Shown: positions 1-8,688 of the stretch, piece after piece
Layout: each line of letters opens with the position of its first letter
Numbering within the stretch: position 1 is the first letter of the stretch
Origin: CAWCDJ01 sp963836015
GTDB lineage: Bacteria; Acidobacteriota; Terriglobia; Bryobacterales; Bryobacteraceae
Length of the DNA: 64,000 nt
Assembly (NCBI GenBank): GCA_963836015.1
Contig: CAWIIF010000015.1
Coordinates: 868,001 to 932,000, forward strand
Direction: 5' to 3'
Position numbers and translations under genes: made by a program
Notes under the pieces: model-generated
The model's database searches: none
What the model was told of the DNA's origin: nothing
The model's input: the letters and a program-made list of their open reading frames with translations, nothing else

Positions 1-1
1 G

Positions 2-1807
2 ACCATGGAAGGACGCGGGCCGGGCGGCGCTGTCGGGGACACGCCCGACGCTCCGGACAGCCGCGGACGCGGGGCCGGACGCGGAAGGTTCGGCTCCGGG
101 TTTCGCCCCAGCGGGGACACGCCGCTGGTGAGAAACGGCATCATGTACGTCGCGACACCGTATTCGCGAGTGGCAGCGGTTGACCCGGTGACGGGCAAAG
201 AGCTGTGGTCGTTTCCGCTCCCTTCGGGCAACCCTTCGACGCGCGGCCTGGAGTTCTGGGCCGGCGACGGAGCGACGCCGGCGCAGATCGTCTTCGGGTC
301 CAGCGACGGCAAGCTCTATTCGCTGGATGCGAAATCCGGGAAGCCGAACGACCGCTTCGGCGATAACGGAGTCGTGAACCTGAACACCGACGCGATTATG
401 CACGGCCTGCCTGGCCGAAACGGTCTCACGTCGCCGCCTGTGGTTTATAAGAACCTCGTGATCACCGGCGGCACAACGCAGGAGAACCCGCCGCACGGAC
501 CGGCGGGGGACGTTCGCGCGTGGGACCTGCGGACGGGCAAGCTGGTGTGGACCTTCCACTCGATCCCGCAGAAAGGCGAGAAATACAACGACACATGGGC
601 GGGCGATAGTTGGAAGAATCGCTCCGGCGTCAACGTTTGGGGCTTCCTCACCGTGGACGAGAAGCGCGGGATCGTCTATATGCCGTTCGGCGCGCCCTCG
701 GTGGATCAGTACGGCGGCGATCGCGCCGGGAACAACCTTTTCAGCACGAGCCTGGTTGCGGCCGACGCCAATACCGGCAAGTACCTGTGGCATTTCCAGG
801 TGGTTCATCACGACATCTGGGACGCGGATATGACCGGCGCGCCCGCATTGATCGACGTGAAGCAGGGCGGCAAGACGATTCCCGCGGTGGTCGCGATGGA
901 CAAAGTCGGGATGGTGTTTCTGCTGAACCGCGTCACGGGCAAGCCGATTTACGGCGTGGAAGAGCGGCCGGTACCGCAGAGCGAGGTGCCGCTCGAGCAC
1001 ACGTCGAAGACGCAGCCGTTCCCGCTGAAGCCGCCGCCGCTCGCGCGCATGACGTTCAGCAAGGACGATGTCGCTACGGTGACGCCCGAACTCGAAGCGG
1101 CGTGCCGGAAACTGATCGAGGGCCTGGAGATGGGCGGGCCGTTCCTTCCCCCCAGCTACAACCATCTGCGCGTCCAGTTCCCGGGGAATCACGGCGGTGT
1201 GAACTGGGGCGGAACGTCGTTCAATCCGCAGCTCGGATATCTGTTCGCCAATGTGAATGAGCTTGGCCAAATGTCAGGACTGAAGGACCACGATCCGAAG
1301 AGCGGTCCGGCGGTGGCGAACGGCCAGGGCAACCGTGTCGATCCCGGGGGCCCTTACGAGGGGGTTGCGGTAGGCGGGCGCTTCAGCATCAAGGGGCCGA
1401 CATCGCAGCAGCTACCATGCCAGCAGCCGCCGTGGGGCGAACTGGCGGCGGTGAATGTGAACACCGGCGAGATTGCGTGGAAGGTGACCCTGGGCGTCAC
1501 GGACAGCTTGCCGGAAGGCAGGCAGAATACTGGCCGTCCGGGCAATGGCGGCACGATCGCAACGGCCGGCGGGCTGGTCTTCGTCGGCGCGACCGACGAT
1601 GCCCGCTTCCGCGCGTTCGACGCCAAGACCGGGAAGGAGCTTTGGACGGTTAAGCTGCCCGGCGCTGCGGAAGCCACACCGATTACCTATGAGGGCCGCG
1701 ACGGGAGGCAGTATGTCGTGATCACGGCCACGGGGGGAGGCTTCTTCAACAACCCGGTGACCGGCGACAGCGTCATCGCCTTCGCCCTCGACGCGCCGCG
1801 CCAGTAG
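2..1807 (+). CDS. PQQ-dependent (quinoprotein) dehydrogenase, 5' end outside window
   Basis: This is the C-terminal ~600 residues of a secreted PQQ-binding beta-propeller dehydrogenase of the glucose/quinate/alcohol dehydrogenase type. Such enzymes oxidise sugars or alcohols in the periplasm and pass electrons to quinones or cytochromes. Propeller blades are visible as recurring pieces such as VDPVTGKELWSF, LDAKSGKPNDRF, WDLRTGKLVWTF and FDAKTGKELWTV. The mid-protein stretch with GNNLF and HHDIWDAD matches the conserved active-site region of the family. The reading frame is open to the window edge and the usual signal peptide and first blades are missing, so the ATG at position 5 is probably internal. 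It converges on the DUF4157 gene with a 4-bp gap. The family call is firm; the substrate cannot be read from sequence. Confidence 0.85.
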   Translation, partial: TMEGRGPGGAVGDTPDAPDSRGRGAGRGRFGSGFRPSGDTPLVRNGIMYVATPYSRVAAVDPVTGKELWSFPLPSGNPSTRGLEFWAGDGATPAQIVFGSSDGKLYSLDAKSGKPNDRFGDNGVVNLNTDAIMHGLPGRNGLTSPPVVYKNLVITGGTTQENPPHGPAGDVRAWDLRTGKLVWTFHSIPQKGEKYNDTWAGDSWKNRSGVNVWGFLTVDEKRGIVYMPFGAPSVDQYGGDRAGNNLFSTSLVAADANTGKYLWHFQVVHHDIWDADMTGAPALIDVKQGGKTIPAVVAMDKVGMVFLLNRVTGKPIYGVEERPVPQSEVPLEHTSKTQPFPLKPPPLARMTFSKDDVATVTPELEAACRKLIEGLEMGGPFLPPSYNHLRVQFPGNHGGVNWGGTSFNPQLGYLFANVNELGQMSGLKDHDPKSGPAVANGQGNRVDPGGPYEGVAVGGRFSIKGPTSQQLPCQQPPWGELAAVNVNTGEIAWKVTLGVTDSLPEGRQNTGRPGNGGTIATAGGLVFVGATDDARFRAFDAKTGKELWTVKLPGAAEATPITYEGRDGRQYVVITATGGGFFNNPVTGDSVIAFALDAPRQ

Positions 1808-1811
1808 GGGG

Positions 1812-3602
1812 CTAACGAATATAGGCGTACGCGGGGTAGCGCGCGACCAGCGCCGACTTCAACGCCGCGGGCAGGCCGGTGGCCGGCGCGGCGGTCTTGA
1901 TGGTGCGGGCGATTGTGGATTTCTTCGGATCCGAGAAGGTCCAGACGATCTCGATCTCAACGTGGTAGATGGCCGAGAAGTCGCGGATCAGGTAGATCTC
2001 GAAATGCGCGCGCGAGGTCACGTTCGTGTTGCCCGCGTCAAATAACTTCTTGACGTCGCCCCCGCGCGCCACCGGCGCATCGTAGATGGCGACCGAAGTC
2101 GCGGCGCGCCACGCGTCGTTGCTGTGAGTTTCGTCGAAGAAGGGATCCGACGGGTCGTAGCTGTCAACGGTCCAATTCGGCGAACTGGTCACCGTAGTAA
2201 GCCGGTACTTGTTCCCGCCGCCGCCGCTCTCGATCTCTTTATCGAGCGGCATGCGCTTCCCGCCGCCCTTCGGATCGTAGTCGATCTCCCGCTCGATGAA
2301 CTGCAGCCACCGGCTGTCCCCGGAGAGCGCGCCGCTGTAGCCGACCCCGAAGCCGTATGTCCCCTTCTTACCCGCCGTGGTCTCGTAGGGCACCTTCGTC
2401 TCCGCTGTTACCGTGCCCCCGGCGGCGGGCGGAGGCGCCGTCGTAGGCGGAGTGCCGGGGCCGGGCTGGGCTTTGAACCCGGTCGGGGCGTGGGGAGTCG
2501 CCGGACGCGGCGCATTGAGGAGGTAGAGCGCGTAAGACTGGCCGGCGCCGGTGAGCTTCCCGGTGATGTCCGCCTCCAGGCCGTTGGTAAACAGCTTGGT
2601 GTAGGCCGCTTTCAGCGACGCAGTCAGGCCCGGGTCGCGGTCGAGCGGGAGCAGCGCGGCGTAGACGCCCCCAGTGTCAGGCGTCTTGGCCGCGAGAGCG
2701 GTGTGGACCGTGCGGGCCACGGCCTCGAACTCCGCGGGAGTGCCAGGCGGTTTCGCCGCCACGGCAAGCCCGCCTTTCGCACCGAGCAGCGTCCTGGCGA
2801 GAGCCAGCCCTCGGCCTTTCAGGCGAGAGCCGAGATCGGTGAGCAAATCGCTCGTGTACCGCTTCTTGTACGCACCGGTGAGCGACCGGACCGCGGCGGG
2901 ATCGCGCTCGAGCTTCTGCAGCGCGACATAAATCAGCTCTTCGCCCGTGGCCGCGGTCGTGATGGTGTCGTGAAGCGAGTCGGCAATCGCGTCGAAATCG
3001 GCTGCGGACAGCGCGACCCGGGCCAGCACGGGCGCATGGCCTCGGCCCGTCACGACATGAGACAGTTCATGCGCCAACAGGCGCCGGCCGGACGCAGCGC
3101 CCGGGGCGTATTGGCCGGCGCCCAATACAACGTCCCGCCCAATGGTGAAGGCCCGCGCGCCGAGCACCGCGGCCCAACGCCCGGGCACGGCGCCTTCGTG
3201 AACGCGGATGTCCTCGAGGTTCGCGCCGGCACGCGGCTCGTGCCACTCGCGCTCCTCGCGGCTCAACGACCGGCCGCCGCCCCACGGCGGCGTGCCGACG
3301 GACGGTGCGCCCGCCGCGGCGGACCGGCGCGGCGGCCGTTCGTTGCGGACCGCGGCGGCTGCCGCGCGATCGGCCGACCGCTCGGCGACATCCGCCGGTG
3401 TCGTATGGGGTGCGCGCAATACGGAGGACGCCCAACTTCCGAGCGCCGGCTGGCCCGGAGGATAGAGCGGGATTTTACTGAAGTCCCACCCGGCGGGGGG
3501 AGCGGTCGTAGGGCGTCCGGATTCCGGAGCCGCGGGGATACGCGAATCCCGGCGAGCGGCTGGTTGATCCGGCAGGGCGGGCTTGACGGCTCGTTGGTGC
3601 AT
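1812..3602 (-). CDS. DUF4157 (eCIS core domain-like) metallopeptidase with two annexin-like repeats
   Basis: A protein of about 596 residues. After a disordered Pro/Ala-rich N-terminus containing the short motif FSKIPLYPPG (residues ~41-50) comes a DUF4157 domain (~109-187). It has the family landmarks VHEGAVPGRW, RAFTIGRDVVLGAGQY and the zinc-peptidase motif HELSH (~178-182). DUF4157 is known from proteins linked to extracellular contractile injection systems and polymorphic toxins. Two repeats of about 75 residues follow (~203-275 and ~291-363), each with IY/VYxAL, RDP, AY and a final LSG/LTG-like turn. I read these as annexin-like. The last ~195 residues are an unrecognised domain, possibly the payload. 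No signal peptide is visible. I prefer the ATG at 3602; a TTG at 3626 would add 8 residues. No injection-system genes are nearby, so its delivery route is unknown. Confidence 0.8.
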   Translation of the reverse strand: MHQRAVKPALPDQPAARRDSRIPAAPESGRPTTAPPAGWDFSKIPLYPPGQPALGSWASSVLRAPHTTPADVAERSADRAAAAAVRNERPPRRSAAAGAPSVGTPPWGGGRSLSREEREWHEPRAGANLEDIRVHEGAVPGRWAAVLGARAFTIGRDVVLGAGQYAPGAASGRRLLAHELSHVVTGRGHAPVLARVALSAADFDAIADSLHDTITTAATGEELIYVALQKLERDPAAVRSLTGAYKKRYTSDLLTDLGSRLKGRGLALARTLLGAKGGLAVAAKPPGTPAEFEAVARTVHTALAAKTPDTGGVYAALLPLDRDPGLTASLKAAYTKLFTNGLEADITGKLTGAGQSYALYLLNAPRPATPHAPTGFKAQPGPGTPPTTAPPPAAGGTVTAETKVPYETTAGKKGTYGFGVGYSGALSGDSRWLQFIEREIDYDPKGGGKRMPLDKEIESGGGGNKYRLTTVTSSPNWTVDSYDPSDPFFDETHSNDAWRAATSVAIYDAPVARGGDVKKLFDAGNTNVTSRAHFEIYLIRDFSAIYHVEIEIVWTFSDPKKSTIARTIKTAAPATGLPAALKSALVARYPAYAYIR

Positions 3603-3646
3603 GAAGGTCCCCGGGAAAATGGGCAAGCCAGGAGGCCTACCCTACG

Positions 3647-4984
3647 TTACACGAACTTGTACTGGCCGGGGACGGGCAGGGGCGTGGGCTCGGTCTTCTG
3701 CTCGTAGCCGAAGTGATCGGGCATCAGGTCCTGCTTCGAATTCATGATCTGGTCCCAGGTGATCTCGAGGCCCGAATAGGCGGATTCGCGCGCCATGATG
3801 CAAGTCAGGGTGCTCTCGGCGATGGGGATCGACTGGTTCACGTAGGGACCGCGGCCGAGGATGCTGTCGATGAACTGGATGTGTTCCTGCACGTAAGGGC
3901 TGATGCCTTTCGTCCCCAGATCGAGGCCGGTGCTGTGGCCTTTGGAGCCGACGATCAGATCGCTGACGTTGTTGTAGAGCCCGCGCGGATACTGGCGGCA
4001 GTGGCTGCTCAGATGCACTCCGTTGGCGTAGGTGAAATCGGAGTGCATGTGATCGAAGATATTCCCGTAGAGCGCTGCCCGCGGGCGCCAGGCGGCGCCG
4101 CCGGTGGCGATCACGCTCACCGGGTGCGTGCCCATCACCCAGTTCATGAAATCGATGTTGTGGAAGTGCTGCTCCACGATCTGGTCGCCGCAGAGCCAGA
4201 GGAAGCTGTACCAGTTGCGGTGCTCCCATTCCATGTCGCCCCACTTCGCGTCGCGCGCCTGGGCGTGGAAGACCGGACCGCTGAGGTAGTTGGAGTGCAG
4301 CGCGACGATCTCGCCGATCGCACCGTTGTGCACCTTCGCGACACTCTCGACGTACGGCTTGTCTTCGTGGCGCTGCGCGCCGGACATGACGGTCAACTTC
4401 TTCTCGGCGGCCTTCCGTCCCGCGGCCATGAAGCGGCGCACGCCGGTGGCGTCGGTGGCGATGGGCTTCTCGGCGAAGACGTGCTTTCCGGCCTCGACGG
4501 CAGCCTCGAAGTGAATCGGCCGGTAGCCGGGAGGCGTGGTCAGCATCACGATGTCGAGATCGGAGTGGATGAGCTTCTGGTAGGCATCGAAACCTACGAA
4601 ATGGTGGTCCGGCTCGACCTTGATGCGCGGGGTGATGGAGGCCGCCAGGTCCTCGGCGCTCATCTCTTTGGCCTGACCGTCGCGCTCCACGGTGATGCCT
4701 TTGTGGAGGCTGACGAACTTCGGATCGCGCAGTTTCTTCAGCGAATCTTCCAGGTGATCTTCAAAAACATCGGCCATCGCCACGAGCTCGATGTTTTCGT
4801 TGCCGGTCAGCATATCGACCACGGCCTGGGTTCCGCGGCCTCCGCAGCCGACAATGCCGGCACGCAGCTTTTCTTTGCCCGCGCCGCGAACGAGGTGGGG
4901 CTTGACGATGGTGAAGGCCGATCCGGCGGCGGCGACGTTCCGCAGCAGCGACCGCCGGGAGATCGAATTCGATTGATCTGCCAT
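3647..4984 (-). CDS. Gfo/Idh/MocA family oxidoreductase with Tat-like signal
   Basis: An NAD(P)-dependent sugar or inositol-type dehydrogenase of about 445 residues. The N-terminus SRRSLLRN followed by a hydrophobic stretch resembles a twin-arginine export signal, which is common for this family in Acidobacteriota and Planctomycetes. The Rossmann nucleotide-binding motif GIVGCGGRGTQ follows, then the family EKPI motif (AEKPIATDATG), and a C-terminal GFO/IDH substrate domain. The start was set at the ATG at 4984, directly before the Tat-like motif; an in-frame upstream ATG at 5023 would add 13 residues without export character. It lies 35 bp downstream of the M14 peptidase gene on the same strand, so the two are probably co-transcribed. 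The substrate is unknown. Confidence 0.87.
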   Translation of the reverse strand: MADQSNSISRRSLLRNVAAAGSAFTIVKPHLVRGAGKEKLRAGIVGCGGRGTQAVVDMLTGNENIELVAMADVFEDHLEDSLKKLRDPKFVSLHKGITVERDGQAKEMSAEDLAASITPRIKVEPDHHFVGFDAYQKLIHSDLDIVMLTTPPGYRPIHFEAAVEAGKHVFAEKPIATDATGVRRFMAAGRKAAEKKLTVMSGAQRHEDKPYVESVAKVHNGAIGEIVALHSNYLSGPVFHAQARDAKWGDMEWEHRNWYSFLWLCGDQIVEQHFHNIDFMNWVMGTHPVSVIATGGAAWRPRAALYGNIFDHMHSDFTYANGVHLSSHCRQYPRGLYNNVSDLIVGSKGHSTGLDLGTKGISPYVQEHIQFIDSILGRGPYVNQSIPIAESTLTCIMARESAYSGLEITWDQIMNSKQDLMPDHFGYEQKTEPTPLPVPGQYKFV

Positions 4985-5019
4985 GATGCTCTGGATGTTA
5001 CTCCCGCGCGCGGCCGGTT

Positions 5020-7794
5020 TCAATCCTGGCCGGCGCTGGCGGGGGGCTCCGGCGATTTTGCCGGCTCGGGCTTGGGCAGGTCGTCGAAGTTCAAAATGGA
5101 GTTCACCAGCATGTTGAACTCGCCGAGATTCTGCCAGCGGTAGCAGGGGTTGGTGGCGAACAGCACGACGTGCCCCCGTCCTACCGCCGAATCGACGATA
5201 GCGGGGCGGTTGCGGGTTTCGGCGTAGCCGCGCATCAATCCGCTGAGCACCGATTTCTCGGTGCCCTCGAACTGCATGAGAACGCTCTTGCGGTCTTCGG
5301 TGGGAACGGTCAGCAGGGGGCCGCCGGCCCAGCGCACGGGGAGATTGCGCTCCGTGTATCCGTAGAAGATGGGATGTTCGGGCCGCATGACCTGGGCCTC
5401 GACGATGGGGCCGGGCGCGTAGAACTGCGCAGAAGTGCGCGCCGCATTGATTTCGCGGGTGATGCCGAAATCGGCGGGCAGGAAACTGGAAGCGCCGAGG
5501 GTGATGAGCACCCCGCCGTCATGGACGAAGCGGTCGAGCTCGGCCACTCCTTCGATACCCATGCCGCCGGAGATATCCTCCGACTGGCCGTACATCCCGA
5601 GCGAAGGATACTCGGGCGTTTTGTCGTAGGCGACGGGCTTGCCGGGGCGCGGCTCGACATCGAAGACCAGGCTCTTGGCGCCGCCGCGGCCCTGGCTGGG
5701 AATCACGATCACGTCGTAATCGGCGCGTAGGTTCCCCTTGCGGACACGCTCCTTGTAGATCAGGTCGTAGGGGATCTCGAAATGATCGAAGGCGTAGCGC
5801 ACCCAGCCGACATCCTGCGTGCTTCCCCAGGTGCTGAACATGGCGAGGCGCGGAAGGTCCAGGAGGTGCCTGGGAACGTCGGGCGCTTTCGCCAGGGCAA
5901 CGGCCTGGAGGCCGAGTTTCTCGATCTCGCTTCTCAGGCGGGGGCTGGATTCGACCAGGAACGACCCGGCGGGCAGATCGATCCCGGCCGACTTGTACTC
6001 CTTCTCGATGGCCTCGAATTTGACGTCTTTCAGGCGGTAGCGCAGGGTGACCAGGGAGTTCGAGCCGTTGTCGATGACGGCCGTAAGGGGGCCGCTGCCC
6101 TTGACCGCGCCGGCGATGTCGAGGACGTCGACGGGCTGGACCTTGGCGTCGAGGATGGCTTTGTCGGTGATCTCGCGCACCTCGGCCTGGCTCATCAGCC
6201 CCATGGTCCAGGCGGTATCGTCATAAGTGGTGAGGGCCGGGTCGGGGTAGTCCTGCTTTTCGAGCAGGATCTTGGCCAGGCGGCCATAGGGCTGGTTGGC
6301 TTTCACGATCAGGGAGCCGGCCGGATAGGTTCCGTCTTTCAGCTTGACCTCGCCGGCGGCGCGGCCGACCTCGATGCCCTGCAGGCGCAGAGTATTGACG
6401 ATGAAGGCCACGCGGGTCATATCCGGCTGATTGGCCGGCAGGACATAGCCGTAAGGCGCCCCGGTCTCTCCCGATGTGATCGAGTTGCGGCTCTTCTCGT
6501 AGAAATTCTGGAGCACGATTTTGGGGAAGCCCGCGGTGAGCTCGAGGGCCGAGAGGACGCCGGTCTCCATGTAGTTGGTGTTATTGCGCATGGACCACGT
6601 CAGTTTGCGCGGCGGAGGCAGCGGCCGGTACCATTCGCGCGCGGTCATGCCGCCTCCGCGTCCGCCGCGTCCCGCCGCGGGCGGAGGCTCCGGAGCGCCG
6701 CCGCGGCTGCCGCCGATGGTGCGCACCATGGTGTTGGCGCCGCCGTTGCCGAAGGTCTCGTACATCCTCAGCATGCCGTTATGATTCGACGACATAAAGC
6801 CCAGATAGCCGGGCGACCACATATCGACGAACGCATGGGTCCACACGCCGGGCATGCCGTAGGCGATCATCTTGGTCATCTCGAAGTTCGAGAACCACGG
6901 GAGCTCGGCATAGAGGATCGGATCGAGCGTGGGGTTCTGAGGTGCCTGGCCGCTGAAGGTGTACATGAGGGGCTGCGATTCATGCAGGTCGTGCATGATG
7001 GGCGGGTGCCACTCCAGGTAGAACTTGAGCCAGTTCCGCATGGTCACCTGGGAGTAATTGATGTCGCGGTTGTTGTCGTGATAGATATACTTGCCCCAGT
7101 AAGGCGGACTGGGGATGCGGTCCTGCTCGTTCTCCTGACCGGTCATGTACCGGTAATACCAGTCCACGTAGCGGTCACGTCCGTCGGGTTCGGCGGCGGC
7201 GGTCATCATCACGATGACGTTCTTACGGATGGAATCGAACAGCGGCGACTCCTCGACGGCCAGGCGGTACGCGAGTTCCATGAGCATCTCGGGCGGGCCG
7301 GTCTCGGAGCTGTGGAGGCCGCCGGTGAACATGTAGATGGGCTTGGCCTCGGCGACGATGCTCTTGGCCTCGGTCTCGCTGAGGCCGCGCGGGTCGGCCA
7401 GGCGGGCGAGGTAGCCCTTGTAGGTGTCGAGACGGGCGATGGTGTCTTCGTCGGAGATGGCGATCACCAGGCACTCGCGGCCTTCATCGGTGGTCCCGGC
7501 GGGCAGCAGTTTCACCCGTTTGGAACCGGCGGCAAGGGCGCGGTAGTAGCGGCCCAGGTCCGCGACGCGGGTCAGCTTTTTCGGGGCGCCGACATAATAG
7601 CCGAGCACGTCCTTGGGAGTCGGGACACCGGCCGCCTTTGGCAGGTGATCGACCAGCGGACTCATGAATTCGGGACTGGTGGTCCACTCTTTGACCAGCT
7701 TCGCGTAGTCCTCGTCCTGGGGCTGCTTCGGCTGCGCGATCAGGGCCGGCACGGCGGCCAAAAGGGCAAGCGCAAGGATGCGCGGGAGTCTCAT
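5020..7794 (-). CDS. Secreted M14-family zinc carboxypeptidase-like protein
   Basis: A protein of 924 residues with an N-terminal signal peptide (hydrophobic through residue ~20, cleavage after LIA). The M14 metallocarboxypeptidase domain occupies roughly residues 60-400. The zinc-ligand pair is the motif HSSE (H161, E164), followed by MTAAAEPDGRDRYVDWYY; the later HDLHES region can supply further active-site histidines. A Gly-rich insert (~370-390) separates it from a long C-terminal half whose end (VLITLGASSFLPADFG, GRGHVVLFATNP) resembles a glutamine-amidotransferase-like (ThuA/GATase) fold. This arrangement is typical of large acidobacterial M14 proteins. It probably trims peptides outside the cytoplasm. 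It is transcribed divergently from the gene at 7883 across an 88-bp gap. The exact substrate is unknown. Confidence 0.85.
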   Translation of the reverse strand: MRLPRILALALLAAVPALIAQPKQPQDEDYAKLVKEWTTSPEFMSPLVDHLPKAAGVPTPKDVLGYYVGAPKKLTRVADLGRYYRALAAGSKRVKLLPAGTTDEGRECLVIAISDEDTIARLDTYKGYLARLADPRGLSETEAKSIVAEAKPIYMFTGGLHSSETGPPEMLMELAYRLAVEESPLFDSIRKNVIVMMTAAAEPDGRDRYVDWYYRYMTGQENEQDRIPSPPYWGKYIYHDNNRDINYSQVTMRNWLKFYLEWHPPIMHDLHESQPLMYTFSGQAPQNPTLDPILYAELPWFSNFEMTKMIAYGMPGVWTHAFVDMWSPGYLGFMSSNHNGMLRMYETFGNGGANTMVRTIGGSRGGAPEPPPAAGRGGRGGGMTAREWYRPLPPPRKLTWSMRNNTNYMETGVLSALELTAGFPKIVLQNFYEKSRNSITSGETGAPYGYVLPANQPDMTRVAFIVNTLRLQGIEVGRAAGEVKLKDGTYPAGSLIVKANQPYGRLAKILLEKQDYPDPALTTYDDTAWTMGLMSQAEVREITDKAILDAKVQPVDVLDIAGAVKGSGPLTAVIDNGSNSLVTLRYRLKDVKFEAIEKEYKSAGIDLPAGSFLVESSPRLRSEIEKLGLQAVALAKAPDVPRHLLDLPRLAMFSTWGSTQDVGWVRYAFDHFEIPYDLIYKERVRKGNLRADYDVIVIPSQGRGGAKSLVFDVEPRPGKPVAYDKTPEYPSLGMYGQSEDISGGMGIEGVAELDRFVHDGGVLITLGASSFLPADFGITREINAARTSAQFYAPGPIVEAQVMRPEHPIFYGYTERNLPVRWAGGPLLTVPTEDRKSVLMQFEGTEKSVLSGLMRGYAETRNRPAIVDSAVGRGHVVLFATNPCYRWQNLGEFNMLVNSILNFDDLPKPEPAKSPEPPASAGQD

Positions 7795-7882
7795 AGGTGC
7801 CTCGGGATGCTGGTTTACAAGTATACATCGGGGCAGGTGTTACGCTCCGGCGGTTTTCGTCACTATCCCCGCGAGGAGCACC

Positions 7883-8437
7883 ATGGCCCTGACCATCACA
7901 ACGACTTCCAACGCGGTGCCGGCGGCGAAACCGGTTCCGGTCAAACAGGTGCAGGATGCCGCCGCGGCACAGGGAAATCCGTATGCCGCCAGAGCGATCG
8001 CCATCACCAAACCTTCGCTGCATCACGAAACCAATCAATTGAACTTCGAAACCCTCACCAACAAGAAAGGAACGCAGTTCCGGTTCAAAGCGGGAACCCT
8101 GCCGCTAACCATGAGCCAGGAGATTTTGATTGCCGATTCGCTATCCGATTGCGCTAAGAACCTCTGGCTCACCCACGAGCAGGGTCATGTGGCCGACAAT
8201 GACGCCGTTCTGAACCAGATGGACACGGAGCTGAGGAAAGACGCGAAGTTTGCAGACATCCTGCTCTTCCCGAAGTGGACGCCGATCGGCAAGAACAACG
8301 AAAACTTCACCAAGGCGCAGAATACGATTGCCGACCGGATCGGGGCCATATTCAAGAACCTGACGGCCGCCGCGGCCGCTGCGCGAGATACCGACGCGGA
8401 ATATAAGAAGGTCCAGGACGATGTGAACAAGTGCTAA
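7883..8437 (+). CDS. Small protein with HExxH metallopeptidase-like motif
   Basis: A protein of 184 residues that I do not recognise by name. Its core reads LTHEQGHVADND, a zinc-peptidase-type HExxH motif (H98, E99, H102) with an Asp three residues after the second His. A helical, charged C-terminus follows (~135-184), ending in Cys. The layout loosely resembles DUF922-type HExGH proteins, but that is inference. No signal peptide or membrane segment is visible, and the first ~30 residues are Ala/Val/Pro-rich and probably unstructured. The start at ATG 7883 is chosen because GAGGAG lies just upstream. It stands alone between the M14 gene (divergent) and the broken TonB-dependent receptor. Together with the DUF4157 protein it is the second HExxH protein in 9 kb. 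Confidence 0.7.
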   Translation: MALTITTTSNAVPAAKPVPVKQVQDAAAAQGNPYAARAIAITKPSLHHETNQLNFETLTNKKGTQFRFKAGTLPLTMSQEILIADSLSDCAKNLWLTHEQGHVADNDAVLNQMDTELRKDAKFADILLFPKWTPIGKNNENFTKAQNTIADRIGAIFKNLTAAAAAARDTDAEYKKVQDDVNKC

Positions 8438-8652
8438 GCGGTTGGGTCCAGTCCCTGCTTTGCGGCGCGCGCTATTCGATCAGGCGGAAGGAATAGATCT
8501 TGCCGATACGTCCCGAACCGATGTTCGGCAGCATGGTCCCGCAGGCGCAGGAGTATTGTGAGCCTCGGGGCGCGGCCAAGCGCAATGAGGAATCCCAGAT
8601 TGACATTTCGCATTGCTTGACTGAGAATAAATCCACAACTCTGCCGTGAACT

Positions 8653-8685
8653 CTCCTCGTTGAGTGACTCGTCAAACGAGGAGGG
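8653..8685 (+). promoter_or_regulatory. Hairpin that buries the ribosome-binding site of the next gene
   Basis: A perfect 9-bp inverted repeat, CTCCTCGTT (8653-8661) and AACGAGGAG (8675-8683), encloses a 13-nt loop and can be extended by two outer pairs (8651-8652 with 8684-8685). The right arm contains the Shine-Dalgarno GGAGG (8680-8684) for the GTG start at 8689. The structure would hide the ribosome-binding site until opened, so a thermometer- or ligand-type translational switch is possible. The function is inferred from the sequence alone. Confidence 0.4.
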
Positions 8686-8688
8686 TGT

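Noticed and set aside
5782..8157. A long plus-strand open frame (791 codons) opposite the M14 peptidase
   Set aside because: It is antisense to a clear signal-peptide-bearing enzyme, has no family motif, and is Gly/Asp/His-rich as expected of a reverse-frame shadow in GC-rich DNA.
8438..8650. A possible gene remnant on the minus strand ending SGRIGKIYSFRLIE
   Set aside because: Only a few tens of residues look protein-like and I could not assign them to a family, so it was not listed as a pseudogene.
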